From contig JAUVCH010000033.1 of NCBI GenBank assembly GCA_030595795.1, positions 1 to 35,744 of the forward strand: a DNA stretch of 35,744 nt, in the 5' to 3' direction. The DNA is from Gammaproteobacteria bacterium (GTDB lineage: Bacteria; Pseudomonadota; Gammaproteobacteria; GCA-001735895). This document shows positions 19,771-27,750 of this stretch, in pieces; within the stretch, counting starts at the first letter, position 1; every line of letters begins with the position of its first letter. A program made the position numbers and the translations under genes. The notes under the pieces were generated by a model, which searched no databases, was not told the DNA's origin, and saw only the letters and a program-made list of their open reading frames with translations.

Positions 19771-20930
19771 TAGCCGCCCAATGGTCGGAGTAAATCTCTG
19801 GAAATTATATGACGCTGAATTTCTGAAGTACCGTCCCAGATGCGTTCAACACGCGCATCGCGCCAGAAGCGCTCTAGTGGCAACTCGTCCATCAAACCCA
19901 TGCCGCCGAAAATTTGAATCGCTTCGTCGGTAACACGGGCCAGCATTTCTGTGGCGTAGAGTTTGGCGCTGGCGATTTCTCGATTACAATCCATGCCTTC
20001 GTCGAGCTTCCATGCGGCCGACAAAGTTAGCCAGTCGGCCGCATCGATTTCAGTAATCATATCGGCGAGTTTGAAGGACACACCCTGGAATTTGCCGATT
20101 TGTTGGCCAAACTGTTTGCGTTCGGCCGCGTAAGGTAGCGCATACTCGAAAGCCCGTCGCGCGCGACCGACGCTGGTGGCGGCGACAGTTAAACGTGTCG
20201 CGTAAAGCCATTCGTTCATTACGTTGAAACCACCGTGTAATTCGCCGAGGATTTGTCCCTCTGGTAGACGACAATTATCGAAATTCAAAATACAGTTTTT
20301 ATAACCGCGATGACTGACCGAGTTATAGCCAGGACGGATTTCGAAACCCGGTGTGCCGCGGTCAACCAGAAAGCATGTGATTTTTTTCTTTTTGCCACGC
20401 GGTGTTTCTTCTTCGCCCGTGGCGATGAAAACAATGACGAAATCGGCGATGTTGGCATGGCTAATGAAATGTTTGCTACCATTCACCACCCAGTCGCTAC
20501 CATCCTGTTTTGCGTTGCAACTCATGCCGCGAACGTCGGAACCGGCACCGGGTTCGGTCATTGCCAGGGCGTCGAATTTTTCGCCTTTCACCGCCGGGAA
20601 TAAATACTTTTCCTGTTGCTCGGCATCGCAGGCTTGCAGGATTCCAGAGGGGCGGCCGAAGAAAACAGCTAGCCCATTAGACGCACGGCCTAGTTCGCGT
20701 TCGAGCAAAGTGAAGTCGAGGTTACACAAACCACCACCGCCGAATTTCTCGGAAATGTTCGCAGCAAAGTAACCAACCTCCAGACATTTATCGCGGATTT
20801 CGTGGCCGAGTTCGAGTGGCACTTCGCCAGTTTTTTCGACCTCGGCTTCGTGCGGGTATATTTCTTTCTCGACAAATGATCGAACGGTATCGACGATCAT
20901 ATCCTGTTCAAAACTGAGTCCGAAGTGCAT
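19770..20930 (-). CDS. Acyl-CoA dehydrogenase, likely butyrobetainyl/crotonobetainyl-CoA
   Basis: FAD-dependent acyl-CoA dehydrogenase, about 386 residues from ATG 20930, which has AAGAGG upstream. The frame extends to 20978, inside the previous gene. Family signatures are MTEPGAGSD (FAD/substrate strand), ERKQFGQQIGKFQ, IQIFGGMGLMDELPLERFWRDAR and RIWDGTSEIQRHII. The residue matching the catalytic Glu of medium-chain enzymes (YEGT) is Asp here (WDGT). E. coli CaiA also lacks that Glu. In this operon it probably links gamma-butyrobetainyl-CoA and crotonobetainyl-CoA, either as oxidase or reductase. An ETF partner is not in the window. It starts 13 bases after cdhA. Confidence 0.88.
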   Translation of the reverse strand: MHFGLSFEQDMIVDTVRSFVEKEIYPHEAEVEKTGEVPLELGHEIRDKCLEVGYFAANISEKFGGGGLCNLDFTLLERELGRASNGLAVFFGRPSGILQACDAEQQEKYLFPAVKGEKFDALAMTEPGAGSDVRGMSCNAKQDGSDWVVNGSKHFISHANIADFVIVFIATGEEETPRGKKKKITCFLVDRGTPGFEIRPGYNSVSHRGYKNCILNFDNCRLPEGQILGELHGGFNVMNEWLYATRLTVAATSVGRARRAFEYALPYAAERKQFGQQIGKFQGVSFKLADMITEIDAADWLTLSAAWKLDEGMDCNREIASAKLYATEMLARVTDEAIQIFGGMGLMDELPLERFWRDARVERIWDGTSEIQRHIISRDLLRPLGG

Positions 20931-20943
20931 TGTGTTTATCCTC

Positions 20944-21951
20944 TTAATCGTCGTTAGCTGCAGCTTGCGATTGATCAATCAGGCGTTGTTCATAACCGGA
21001 CAATGTTTTACCGGCACCCCAGTTATTACCTTTTAAGCCGTGCATGATCGCAATCAAATTATCGTCGCGAATACGTTCCATTTCGCGGATAGTCATGTGT
21101 CCGGATTGCTCGTCGGACTGACCAGCAATCAGGTCGACTAACTCATCGGTAAAATCAGGAACGTCCATGAGTTTGGTCCAGGGCCATTTCAGACAGGGGC
21201 CGAACTGCGCCATGAAGTGACGCATACCGGCTTCGCCACCGGCGACGCGATAAGTATCGAACACACCCATTTGCGCATAACGCAATCCAAAGCCGAAACG
21301 CACCGCGTCATCGACATCCTGTGTGGTGGCAATACCGTCTTTCACCATCCACAGAGATTCCCGCCAGATTGCCTCGAGTAGTCGATCCGCGATAAAGGCT
21401 TCGATTTCCTTTTTAACATGAAGCGGGTGCATACCGATTGCGCTGTAAATTTCTCGGGCACGGTCGATGGTATCCATCGAAGTCTTTTTGCCGCCGACCA
21501 GTTCGACCAGTGGCAATAAGTAGACAGGATTAAACGGATGAGCAACTAATAGCCGTTCCGGATTGGTCATCTTATCCTGTAGATCCGATGGCATGATGCC
21601 CGATGTTGATGAGGCGATCAGTGCCTCAGTGCTAGCGGCTGCTTCGATTTCGGCATAAACCGATTGTTTGATATCGAGTCGTTCGGGGACTGATTCGACT
21701 ATAAGTTCGGCGGCGTTTACGGCTTCTGCAATTGAATCACAGAAAGTAATCGAACCTTCCTTCGCTCTCGGTGCAGAGAGTAATTTACTGTAGGCGTAGC
21801 GGCTGTTTTTTAGTACGGCCTCGACTTTTTCCGCTGCATCGTCAGCGGGGTCGTAAACCCTAACATCAATACCATTTTCGATCAGACGAGAAATCCAGCC
21901 TGCGCCGATAACACCACCGCCTATTATTGCGGCCTGTTTAATCACTGACAT
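20944..21951 (-). CDS. cdhA: L-carnitine 3-dehydrogenase
   Basis: NAD-dependent dehydrogenase of the 3-hydroxyacyl-CoA dehydrogenase family, oxidising L-carnitine to 3-dehydrocarnitine. It has 335 residues, slightly longer than P. aeruginosa CdhA. The Rossmann fingerprint GGGVIGAGW is at residues 11-19. SSTSGIMPSDLQ and AHPFNPVYLLPLVELVGG carry the catalytic His region, and FGFGLRYAQMGVFDTYRVAGGEAGM is typical of carnitine dehydrogenases. Some homologues carry a C-terminal thioesterase domain; this one does not. It lies 9 bases downstream of the BKACE gene, which is the standard cdhC-cdhA pairing and strongly supports the substrate. Confidence 0.92.
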   Translation of the reverse strand: MSVIKQAAIIGGGVIGAGWISRLIENGIDVRVYDPADDAAEKVEAVLKNSRYAYSKLLSAPRAKEGSITFCDSIAEAVNAAELIVESVPERLDIKQSVYAEIEAAASTEALIASSTSGIMPSDLQDKMTNPERLLVAHPFNPVYLLPLVELVGGKKTSMDTIDRAREIYSAIGMHPLHVKKEIEAFIADRLLEAIWRESLWMVKDGIATTQDVDDAVRFGFGLRYAQMGVFDTYRVAGGEAGMRHFMAQFGPCLKWPWTKLMDVPDFTDELVDLIAGQSDEQSGHMTIREMERIRDDNLIAIMHGLKGNNWGAGKTLSGYEQRLIDQSQAAANDD

Positions 21952-21960
21952 GATGTACTC

Positions 21961-22878
21961 CTAGCGCGCGACGGGCGCACGTTTTTGTAACTGCATTTTT
22001 TCGCGAACTTCTGCCGGTGTCATCAAAGTCGCGCCCATATTGGTGACAATCGTCGCTGCTTTTTCCACCAGTTGTGCATTGGTGGCGAGCACTCCTTTCT
22101 CAAGCCATAAGTTATCTTCGAGGCCGACTCGAATATTGCCGCCTGCGAGCATCGCTGCTGCCGCAAATGGCATTTCATTTCGGCCAATCGAAAATGCTGA
22201 GAAGGTCCAGTCCTTAGGTGTGTTATTCACCATCGCCAGGAAGGTATTCAAATCATCCGGCGCGCCCCATGGAATACCCATGCACATCTGGATCATAACC
22301 GGGTCCGCGATAATGCCTTCCTCGACCAGTTGTTTGGCGAACCACAAGTGCCCAGTTTCGAATACCTCGATTTCCGGGCGAACACCGAGATCGGTCATCA
22401 TCTGGCCCATCGCGCGTAACATGCCAGGCGTGTTGGTCATGACGTAATCGGCTTCGGCGAAGTTCATGGTGCCGCAATCGAGCGTACAAATTTCGGGCAG
22501 AGTTTCAGCAACGTGGGCGACGCGCTCAGTCGCGCCAGCCATGTCGGTACCTGCTTCATTCAACGGCAATGGATTTTCGGGGTCGCCGAATACCATGTCG
22601 CCACCCATGCCAGCGGTGAAATTTAATACCACATCGGTTTCAGAGTCGCGGATACGCTCGGCCACTTCGCGGTATAACGCAACACTGCGGCTGGGTGCAC
22701 CGTCTTCCGGGTCGCGTACGTGGCAATGTACGATGGCGGCACCGGCTTTTGCCGCATCAATGGCACTATTGGCAATTTGTTCGGGTGAACGAGGCACCTG
22801 CGGCGAACGATCTTGAGTACTGCCAGAACCGGTGACGGCGCAAGTGATAAAAGGATTTAAATTGGCTGTTAAGGGCAT
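21961..22878 (-). CDS. cdhC: 3-dehydrocarnitine cleavage enzyme (BKACE family)
   Basis: Zinc-dependent beta-keto acid cleavage enzyme, 305 residues. With acetyl-CoA it would split 3-dehydrocarnitine into betainyl-CoA and acetoacetate. The metal motif is HCHVRDPEDG (about residues 51-60). TAGMGGDMVFGDPENP, LDCGTMNFAE, FETGHLWFAKQLVEEG, MCMGIPWGAPDD and GGNIRVGLEDNLWLEKG follow the Pseudomonas CdhC sequence closely from memory, rather than the aminohexanoate-type Kce. AGGAGG lies just ahead of the ATG. It is first in the operon and divergent from the regulator. No thioesterase gene to release betaine is seen in the window. Confidence 0.92.
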   Translation of the reverse strand: MPLTANLNPFITCAVTGSGSTQDRSPQVPRSPEQIANSAIDAAKAGAAIVHCHVRDPEDGAPSRSVALYREVAERIRDSETDVVLNFTAGMGGDMVFGDPENPLPLNEAGTDMAGATERVAHVAETLPEICTLDCGTMNFAEADYVMTNTPGMLRAMGQMMTDLGVRPEIEVFETGHLWFAKQLVEEGIIADPVMIQMCMGIPWGAPDDLNTFLAMVNNTPKDWTFSAFSIGRNEMPFAAAAMLAGGNIRVGLEDNLWLEKGVLATNAQLVEKAATIVTNMGATLMTPAEVREKMQLQKRAPVAR

Positions 22879-22968
22879 GACAGGCCTCCTATTGTTAGTC
22901 GCGCAATCATGTCACGGAATTTTACGGTATGATTGGCATTTTACGAAAAATATTAAACAATTAGCGAA
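22879..22968. promoter_or_regulatory. Divergent promoter region with candidate CdhR operators
   Basis: This 90-base gap holds the start signals for the carnitine operon (minus) and its regulator (plus). CAATCAT (22904-22910) and ATGATTG (22929-22935) form a seven-base inverted repeat with an 18-base spacer. ATTTTACG is repeated directly at 22919-22926 and 22938-22945, 19 bases apart, about two helical turns. Direct repeats of that spacing fit AraC-family binding. Which set the regulator uses is not known. Confidence 0.55.
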
Positions 22969-23937
22969 ATGACGATATTTTCCGTCAGCGACCAGAGTTT
23001 ACGGGTCTGCCTACTGGTATTACCCGAATCGTCGATGATGTCACTGGCCTCGACACTCGACACCATGCGCGCCGCTAATCGCATCGCCAGCCGGACTTTG
23101 TTTGAATGGCAGATCGTTACGCTCGATGGCGATCCGGCGACTCTTACTTGCGGGATTCCAGTTGCAGCACAAAGCAAGCTTGCCGAGGCGCAGGCTGGAG
23201 ATGTGATATTTGTTATCGCTGGATTTAATCAGGACAAACATGTCAACAAGAAGCAGCTTAAGTTAATCAAAATATTCATCCGTAGTTTTAATTCCGTTGT
23301 GGGTATAGAGGCCGGAAGCTGGATACTGGCACGCTGCGGATTGCTCAGTGGAAAAGCGGCAACTACGCACTGGGAAGACCAGGAAGAATTTGCGCGTCAG
23401 TTTCCGCGTATCGATTTAAAAGCCGACCGTTTCGTAATCGATGGAAACATCTGCACGACAGGTGGTTCGTCACCTACTTTCGATTTCATGCTGTACTTAA
23501 TCCGTACGCGTTACGGCTATCCGATTGCGCTCGAAGTTTCCAGTGCCTTTATCTACGACGGCGTACATAGTGCTACCGACACACAACCGCTGGTCTCGCT
23601 GGGTATGCTGGAAAACAACGAACCACGTGTGGCAGCGGCGATCCAGTTGATGGAACAGCATATCGATGAAACCATTTCCATGGCTGAAATCGCAGAGCAA
23701 TTGAATTTGTCAGTACGCATGCTGGAGTATTTGTTCACGCAAACGCTTAATCTGCCGCCGGGGGCTTACTACAGGCGTCTAAGGTTACAAACCGCACGGC
23801 GTATGGTGGTTGATACTCGACTGCAGCTACAGGAAATTGCGATACGTACAGGCTTTAATTCGCTGTCGTCTTTTTCACGATTGTTTAGAAAATATTACCA
23901 GCAATCGCCGGGGGAGTGTCGGAGATTGGCGGGGTAG
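22969..23937 (+). CDS. cdhR: GlxA/CdhR-type AraC family regulator
   Basis: Transcriptional regulator of 322 residues. An N-terminal DJ-1/PfpI-like sensing domain (about 10-180), with the AGSWILARCGLLSG.KAATTHW segment, is followed by a C-terminal AraC double helix-turn-helix (about 215-320) ending GFNSLSSFSRLFRKYYQQSPGECRR. The same architecture is found in CdhR, the carnitine-responsive activator of Pseudomonas, and in GbdR for glycine betaine. It is transcribed away from the BKACE gene across a 90-base gap with repeat motifs. Activation of the operon by carnitine or a derivative is the likely role; a betaine-type inducer is the alternative. Confidence 0.88.
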   Translation: MTIFSVSDQSLRVCLLVLPESSMMSLASTLDTMRAANRIASRTLFEWQIVTLDGDPATLTCGIPVAAQSKLAEAQAGDVIFVIAGFNQDKHVNKKQLKLIKIFIRSFNSVVGIEAGSWILARCGLLSGKAATTHWEDQEEFARQFPRIDLKADRFVIDGNICTTGGSSPTFDFMLYLIRTRYGYPIALEVSSAFIYDGVHSATDTQPLVSLGMLENNEPRVAAAIQLMEQHIDETISMAEIAEQLNLSVRMLEYLFTQTLNLPPGAYYRRLRLQTARRMVVDTRLQLQEIAIRTGFNSLSSFSRLFRKYYQQSPGECRRLAG

Positions 23938-23946
23938 ACATCGATA

Positions 23947-24159
23947 TTAATCAATACCCCGCACAAAGGCGCGAATATCGTCAATAATTAGCTGCGGCTC
24001 CTCCATGGCGCCAAAATGTCCGCCGCGAGGCATTTCGGTCCAACGCTCAATATTGTAGATGCGATCTGCGTAGCTTCTCGGTGGCCAGGCCAGTAGTTCT
24101 TTAGGAAACAATGCGCATGCGGTTGGAACTTCCACGCCTTTGCCATCTGGCGACAGAAT
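23947..24159 (-). pseudogene. C-terminal remnant of an epoxide hydrolase
   Basis: About 70 codons encode the tail of an alpha/beta-hydrolase of the EHN epoxide hydrolase type: SPDGKGVEVPT, FPKELLAWPPRSYADRIYNIERW, then EMPRGGHFGAMEEPQ with the catalytic His and a final helix. The frame is open back to a TGA at 24160-24162. The nucleophile domain is absent. Further upstream on the same strand (about 24140-24245), a different frame reads LILAEISGWIGAIST, a TGA, then RGFEQEQAKKVDEF. This may be debris of another gene. A GTG at 24135 could start translation, but a 62-residue tail would not be functional. Confidence 0.75.
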
Positions 24160-24420
24160 TCATCCACCTTCTTCGCCTGTTCCTGTTCGAAGCCCCGTCA
24201 GGTAGATATGGCGCCGATCCAGCCGCTAATTTCCGCTAAAATCAGGGTTGGAATAAATCAGAAATAAGATAATACAGAAAATAACGTTTAAATTGAAACG
24301 ATTGGGTTGTGTTTTCCCGGAGTGACAGCGGGATTTGAAATCAATGCATTGGATTACCCCAATACCCGACAAAGACCTACAATAGCGGCGCAATACCCTA
24401 ACGACCTTAACGAGGTATCA

Positions 24421-25269
24421 ATGGCAAAGCTTGCTAACTCCGACAACAAAACCATACTAATCACCGGCTCCTCAACCGGCATAGGCAAATGCGTAGCACA
24501 GGGGTTACACCAGCGCGGTTACCGTGTATTCGCTACCGTCCGCAATCCGAGTGATCGTGCTACATTCGAAGCAGCTCGCATAGAGTGTCTGCTGCTCGAT
24601 TACTGTGACTCCGCGAGTATCAAGCTTGCAGTTGAGCAGGTGCTGGATAAAACCGATGGGCATTTATATGCACTGTTTAATAACGGCGCTTATGGTCAGC
24701 CGGGTGCCTGTGAAGACCTCAGTCGCGAGGCAATACGCCAACAATTTGAAACCAACGTATTCGGCTGGATGGAATTAACCAATCTCGTTATCCCGGTGAT
24801 GCGTGAACAAGGTTACGGTCGCATTATTCAAAACAGTTCAATTCTCGGGTTTGCGGCAATGTCGATGCGTGGTGCTTATAACGCCAGCAAATTTGCTATC
24901 GAAGGTTTCAGCGATACCATGCGGTTAGAGCTTGCCGGAACGGGTATTCATGTCAGTTTGATTGAACCTGGCCCGATAGAGAGCGAATTTCGATCCAATG
25001 CATATCAGGCCTTTCAACAACATATAGTGATCGATAACAGTGTTCATCGCGAACGCTATCAAAAAATGACTGAGCGTTTCGAAGCCAGCGGAAATGTGCA
25101 GCCGTTTACGCTACCCCCAGAGGCGGTACTCAAACGCGTGGTGCACGCGCTGGAAAGTAAGCGGCCAAAGATACGCTATCCGGTCACTTTTCCTACTTAT
25201 TTATTTGCCTGGTTAAAGCGAGTGTTGAGTGACCGTATGGTGGATCGAATACTGGGGCGGGTTGGCTAG
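24421..25269 (+). CDS. Short-chain dehydrogenase/reductase
   Basis: NAD(P)-dependent oxidoreductase, 282 residues from ATG 24421 with GAGG upstream; the frame is open to 24307. The cofactor motif TGSSTGIG is at residues 15-22, NNGAYG follows in the position of NNAG, and the catalytic pair is in YNASK. The C-terminal part (about 190-282), with YPVTFPTYLFAWLKRVLSDRMVDRIL, is typical of SDRs acting on hydrophobic alcohols such as retinol or steroid-like substrates. The substrate is unknown. It is followed by a cupin gene after 33 bases, which may be co-transcribed. Confidence 0.9.
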   Translation: MAKLANSDNKTILITGSSTGIGKCVAQGLHQRGYRVFATVRNPSDRATFEAARIECLLLDYCDSASIKLAVEQVLDKTDGHLYALFNNGAYGQPGACEDLSREAIRQQFETNVFGWMELTNLVIPVMREQGYGRIIQNSSILGFAAMSMRGAYNASKFAIEGFSDTMRLELAGTGIHVSLIEPGPIESEFRSNAYQAFQQHIVIDNSVHRERYQKMTERFEASGNVQPFTLPPEAVLKRVVHALESKRPKIRYPVTFPTYLFAWLKRVLSDRMVDRILGRVG

Positions 25270-25302
25270 CCAGTTTAACCTTTAACAAGAGAGTAATTCA
25301 CG

Positions 25303-25668
25303 ATGCAAAAGCAACATTTCTACAACGTCGATGCGATGGAACAGGGCATACAGCGCGAGTTAGCCGACGGTCTCAGTACGCGTATTTTTCCCGGTGAGCA
25401 GGCGATGATTTCAATCGTACGGATTGCGCCGCATGCGTCGGGTGATTTGCACGCGCATCCACAGGAGCAGTGGGGTTTCTGTTTTCGCGGATCCGGCGTA
25501 CGACACCAGGGCGGCGAGGATATCCCGGTGAAGACTGGCGATTTCTGGCGCACACCTGGCGAGATCGAGCATGGATTTACCGCGGGGCCGGACGGCGCGG
25601 TGGTTTACGATCTGTTTGCACCACCCCGTGAAGAATACAAAAAGGCTGGTCGTGGATTTTCGAATTAG
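25303..25668 (+). CDS. Small cupin-domain protein
   Basis: Single-domain cupin of 121 residues. Motif 1 is HAHPQEQWGFCFRGSGV, with metal-type His and Glu positions; motif 2 is around PGEIEHGF. It is probably a cytosolic metal-binding beta-barrel enzyme or sensor. Function cannot be assigned beyond the fold. AAGAG precedes the ATG. It lies just downstream of the SDR gene and could modify or bind a related compound. Confidence 0.82.
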   Translation: MQKQHFYNVDAMEQGIQRELADGLSTRIFPGEQAMISIVRIAPHASGDLHAHPQEQWGFCFRGSGVRHQGGEDIPVKTGDFWRTPGEIEHGFTAGPDGAVVYDLFAPPREEYKKAGRGFSN

Positions 25669-25743
25669 ACCGGATGTTATAAGCCCGTTATATAAACTCG
25701 CTAAAAACCCAGATTAATGTGTCAAAATAATAGGAGAATGACG

Positions 25744-26259
25744 CTAACCCAAGTTTGGCCTGAATACCTGCTGACAACGCGCATTGGCCTCTAACCCGCG
25801 ATGCCACTCTCCATCCAGCACTATATGCACTAGCGTTGCAGGCGGCATTACTTCACTAGTCACCGAGTTTGGCACATTGCCAACTAACTGTTTAGCAAGC
25901 ATCTCCAACCCCGGGTTATGACCGATTAACAATAAGCGTTGAACCTGTTGCTGGGTATGACACAAGATATCGCTCAAATGATGTACCTCCGCCTCGTAAA
26001 TTGAGTTTTCGAAGTGAATCATAGATTTGTCGAGGCCAGCCGCAACACAAACCGTTTTCGCAGTGCCTTCTGTACGCACGGCAGATGAACAGACAACCGC
26101 ATCGGGCAATAGATGATGGCTTCGAATCCATTCACCTACCTGCATCGCCTGTTGCTCACCGCGTTCACTCAATTGCCGGCCAAAATCACCCCGATCATCC
26201 CATGCTGGTGGGGAAACTGCTGAGTGACCGTGGCGTAACAGCAATAATTCAACTGACAT
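25744..26259 (-). CDS. sixA: SixA-type phosphohistidine phosphatase
   Basis: Histidine phosphatase of the phosphoglycerate-mutase fold, 171 residues. The RHG motif is at residues 9-11 (His10 nucleophile), with SERGEQQA and SSAVRTEGTA following, and the second catalytic His in LLIGHNPGLE. The small size and short cap match SixA, which dephosphorylates histidine phosphotransfer proteins such as NPr/PtsH-type or ArcB domains. No phosphorelay gene is adjacent. The gene stands alone between a cupin gene and a decayed dapA. Confidence 0.88.
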   Translation of the reverse strand: MSVELLLLRHGHSAVSPPAWDDRGDFGRQLSERGEQQAMQVGEWIRSHHLLPDAVVCSSAVRTEGTAKTVCVAAGLDKSMIHFENSIYEAEVHHLSDILCHTQQQVQRLLLIGHNPGLEMLAKQLVGNVPNSVTSEVMPPATLVHIVLDGEWHRGLEANARCQQVFRPNLG

Positions 26260-26392
26260 TTTTGAATATCCTATCTAAACAGCCGCTAGTTTAATCCAGG
26301 GTACATAAATTTAATTTTATATTTTGTCGAACACGAATGCCGCACGATCCATCACTGTATCTATCCTGGATTTTGTTCCCGAGGAAGCGTCA

Positions 26393-26675
26393 CTATCGGC
26401 AATCCTCTTTGCATAACCCAAGTTTAGACACGGCGTACTTTATGCCTGCTGGACCTGGTTCAAGAAACAATGCTTCGTGTAGTGGCATCTTTGACGCCGA
26501 CGATGCGCTTATGTTCATCGTGACTGAGTGTGGGTGATTCACCGGTAGTGCCAACGGGAACAACACCGTGACTGCCTTGTAGGATTTGCCATTCGATGAA
26601 TTGGGTTAATGCGTCTTCGTCGACAGAGTTATCGTCAAAGGGAGTGATTAGTGCGGTAAACGAACCTTCTAACAT
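26393..26675 (-). pseudogene. dapA: dapA remnant with internal deletions
   Basis: The frame begins as a normal 4-hydroxy-tetrahydrodipicolinate synthase: [13 protein letters not shown], then [21 protein letters not shown] at about residue 58. It then jumps directly to GVKDAT, which belongs near the Schiff-base lysine about 100 residues later. Within a few codons, in another frame, the sequence continues as [20 protein letters not shown] and [10 protein letters not shown] to a TAG at 26393-26395, the C-terminal helix of alpha-proteobacteria-like DapA. Two large internal segments are therefore missing and the product cannot be active. A functional dapA must exist elsewhere. Confidence 0.85.
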
Positions 26676-27121
26676 GAAGTAGCCTCATTCTTGTAAGGGC
26701 TTCGTCCGACGGTACAAAGGGATGGAAATAGAAAACCCCGGCACCAGAGAGGACTTGGCCGAGGGTTGATAAAATAATTAGTTTTTATGCAATACCCGCG
26801 TCACCCCTTTGTGGACACGCGTTTATCCTGCGCTGGTTTACGTGGCGATAACTTGGAACTGGATTGTTTTAGATGATTTTGCATTGCATAGAAAACTCTA
26901 CCGATAACCTGACTTCAAGTCAAAGCTATATTAATCAGGCTTTACTTGAGATAGAACTACCTCATAGTTTAAAACCACCTCAAATCAAATCCTCAGGCTC
27001 CTCGGATTTCCTGTATACTGACACATCTATAAGGGTGGAATTTTTCCGACTTCCTCACACTAACCGAAAAACCGATCTGGTGATGATCTAGGAATATCAG
27101 GGCCAAGGGCGTGTTACTTTT
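26676..27121. other. Non-coding or decayed stretch
   Basis: No supportable gene is seen. A 72-codon plus-strand frame (26873-27091) starts six bases after a TAG and has no recognisable motif, poor ribosome-binding sequence and unusual residue composition, so it is treated as chance. No clear repeat end or terminator was found. Confidence 0.5.
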
Positions 27122-27391
27122 ATGAACGATGAATCTGACGACGATCTTTTTGATCGAAAATTCAACATCACAAAAATTGAAAAAACTGATCCCCCTGAAG
27201 GTATGCCGGAAGGTGACTGGTATCTATATGTTATCGGTAAGGGCAGTTCTGAAATACAGGGCAAACGGCCCGGCACACTTGAATCAGTGACCGAGCATGT
27301 CGAGGAATATACTTCGAACCTTAACGAGAGAGCTGCACAGGGTTATTCGGCTTATGCCGCAACCAAACGAACCAAACCAGTTGCTAAATAG
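27122..27391 (+). CDS. Small conserved-looking protein, unknown function
   Basis: An 89-residue acidic-then-basic protein. The centre reads GDWYLYVIGKGSSEIQGKRPGTLESVTEHVEEYTSNLNERAA, and the end is GYSAYAATKRTK. I believe this pattern (W-Y-x-Y-V-I-x-(N/K)-G, K-R-x-G-(S/T)-L, S-A-Y-A) recurs in small uncharacterised gammaproteobacterial proteins, but no function is known to me. No membrane segment or signal. It is convergent with the SEC-C gene 23 bases away. Confidence 0.7.
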   Translation: MNDESDDDLFDRKFNITKIEKTDPPEGMPEGDWYLYVIGKGSSEIQGKRPGTLESVTEHVEEYTSNLNERAAQGYSAYAATKRTKPVAK

Positions 27392-27414
27392 CCAGGCGGG
27401 TCGAATAATACAGA

Positions 27415-27750
27415 TTACGCCCCGCAACACTTCTTGTATTTTTTGCCACTCCCACAGGGGCAGGGATCATTACGATTGGCCTTTTTGGAGCTCACGGCTC
27501 TAACCTGTGTTTTTTGCAGATCCTCCAGATCACGGATATTTTCATCCTGCTCAGAATCCACCTCAATAACACAGGCCCAACCATTTTTTGTAAAAACGGC
27601 TGCCAGCTCCTGTTCGCGCTCCTGGGTTTGAACACTAATTTGTGCAGGTGCCTTCCTGGTACCTAAACGGAAGCTGTCTTTGGCTTCAAAGTTCGTTTTT
27701 CTTTGCTCAGCCTGCTTTATTGCAGGGCCTTTTTGGAAAATCTTCGCCAT
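27415..27750 (-). CDS. SEC-C metal-binding protein (PBPRA1643-type)
   Basis: A 111-residue protein ending in a SEC-C zinc motif: [19 protein letters not shown], with the Cys-x-Cys and Cys-Cys ligands seen at the SecA C-terminus. The N-terminal part ([21 protein letters not shown], then an Asp/Glu-rich segment [13 protein letters not shown]) matches the layout of the PBPRA1643 SWIM/SEC-C family by memory. It probably binds Zn and a partner protein or nucleic acid; function is not established. The stop lies close to the convergent upstream gene. Confidence 0.83.
   Translation of the reverse strand: MAKIFQKGPAIKQAEQRKTNFEAKDSFRLGTRKAPAQISVQTQEREQELAAVFTKNGWACVIEVDSEQDENIRDLEDLQKTQVRAVSSKKANRNDPCPCGSGKKYKKCCGA

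Noticed and set aside
26873..27091. 72-codon plus-strand frame
   Set aside because: No motif, no ribosome-binding site and atypical composition; treated as chance within a gap.
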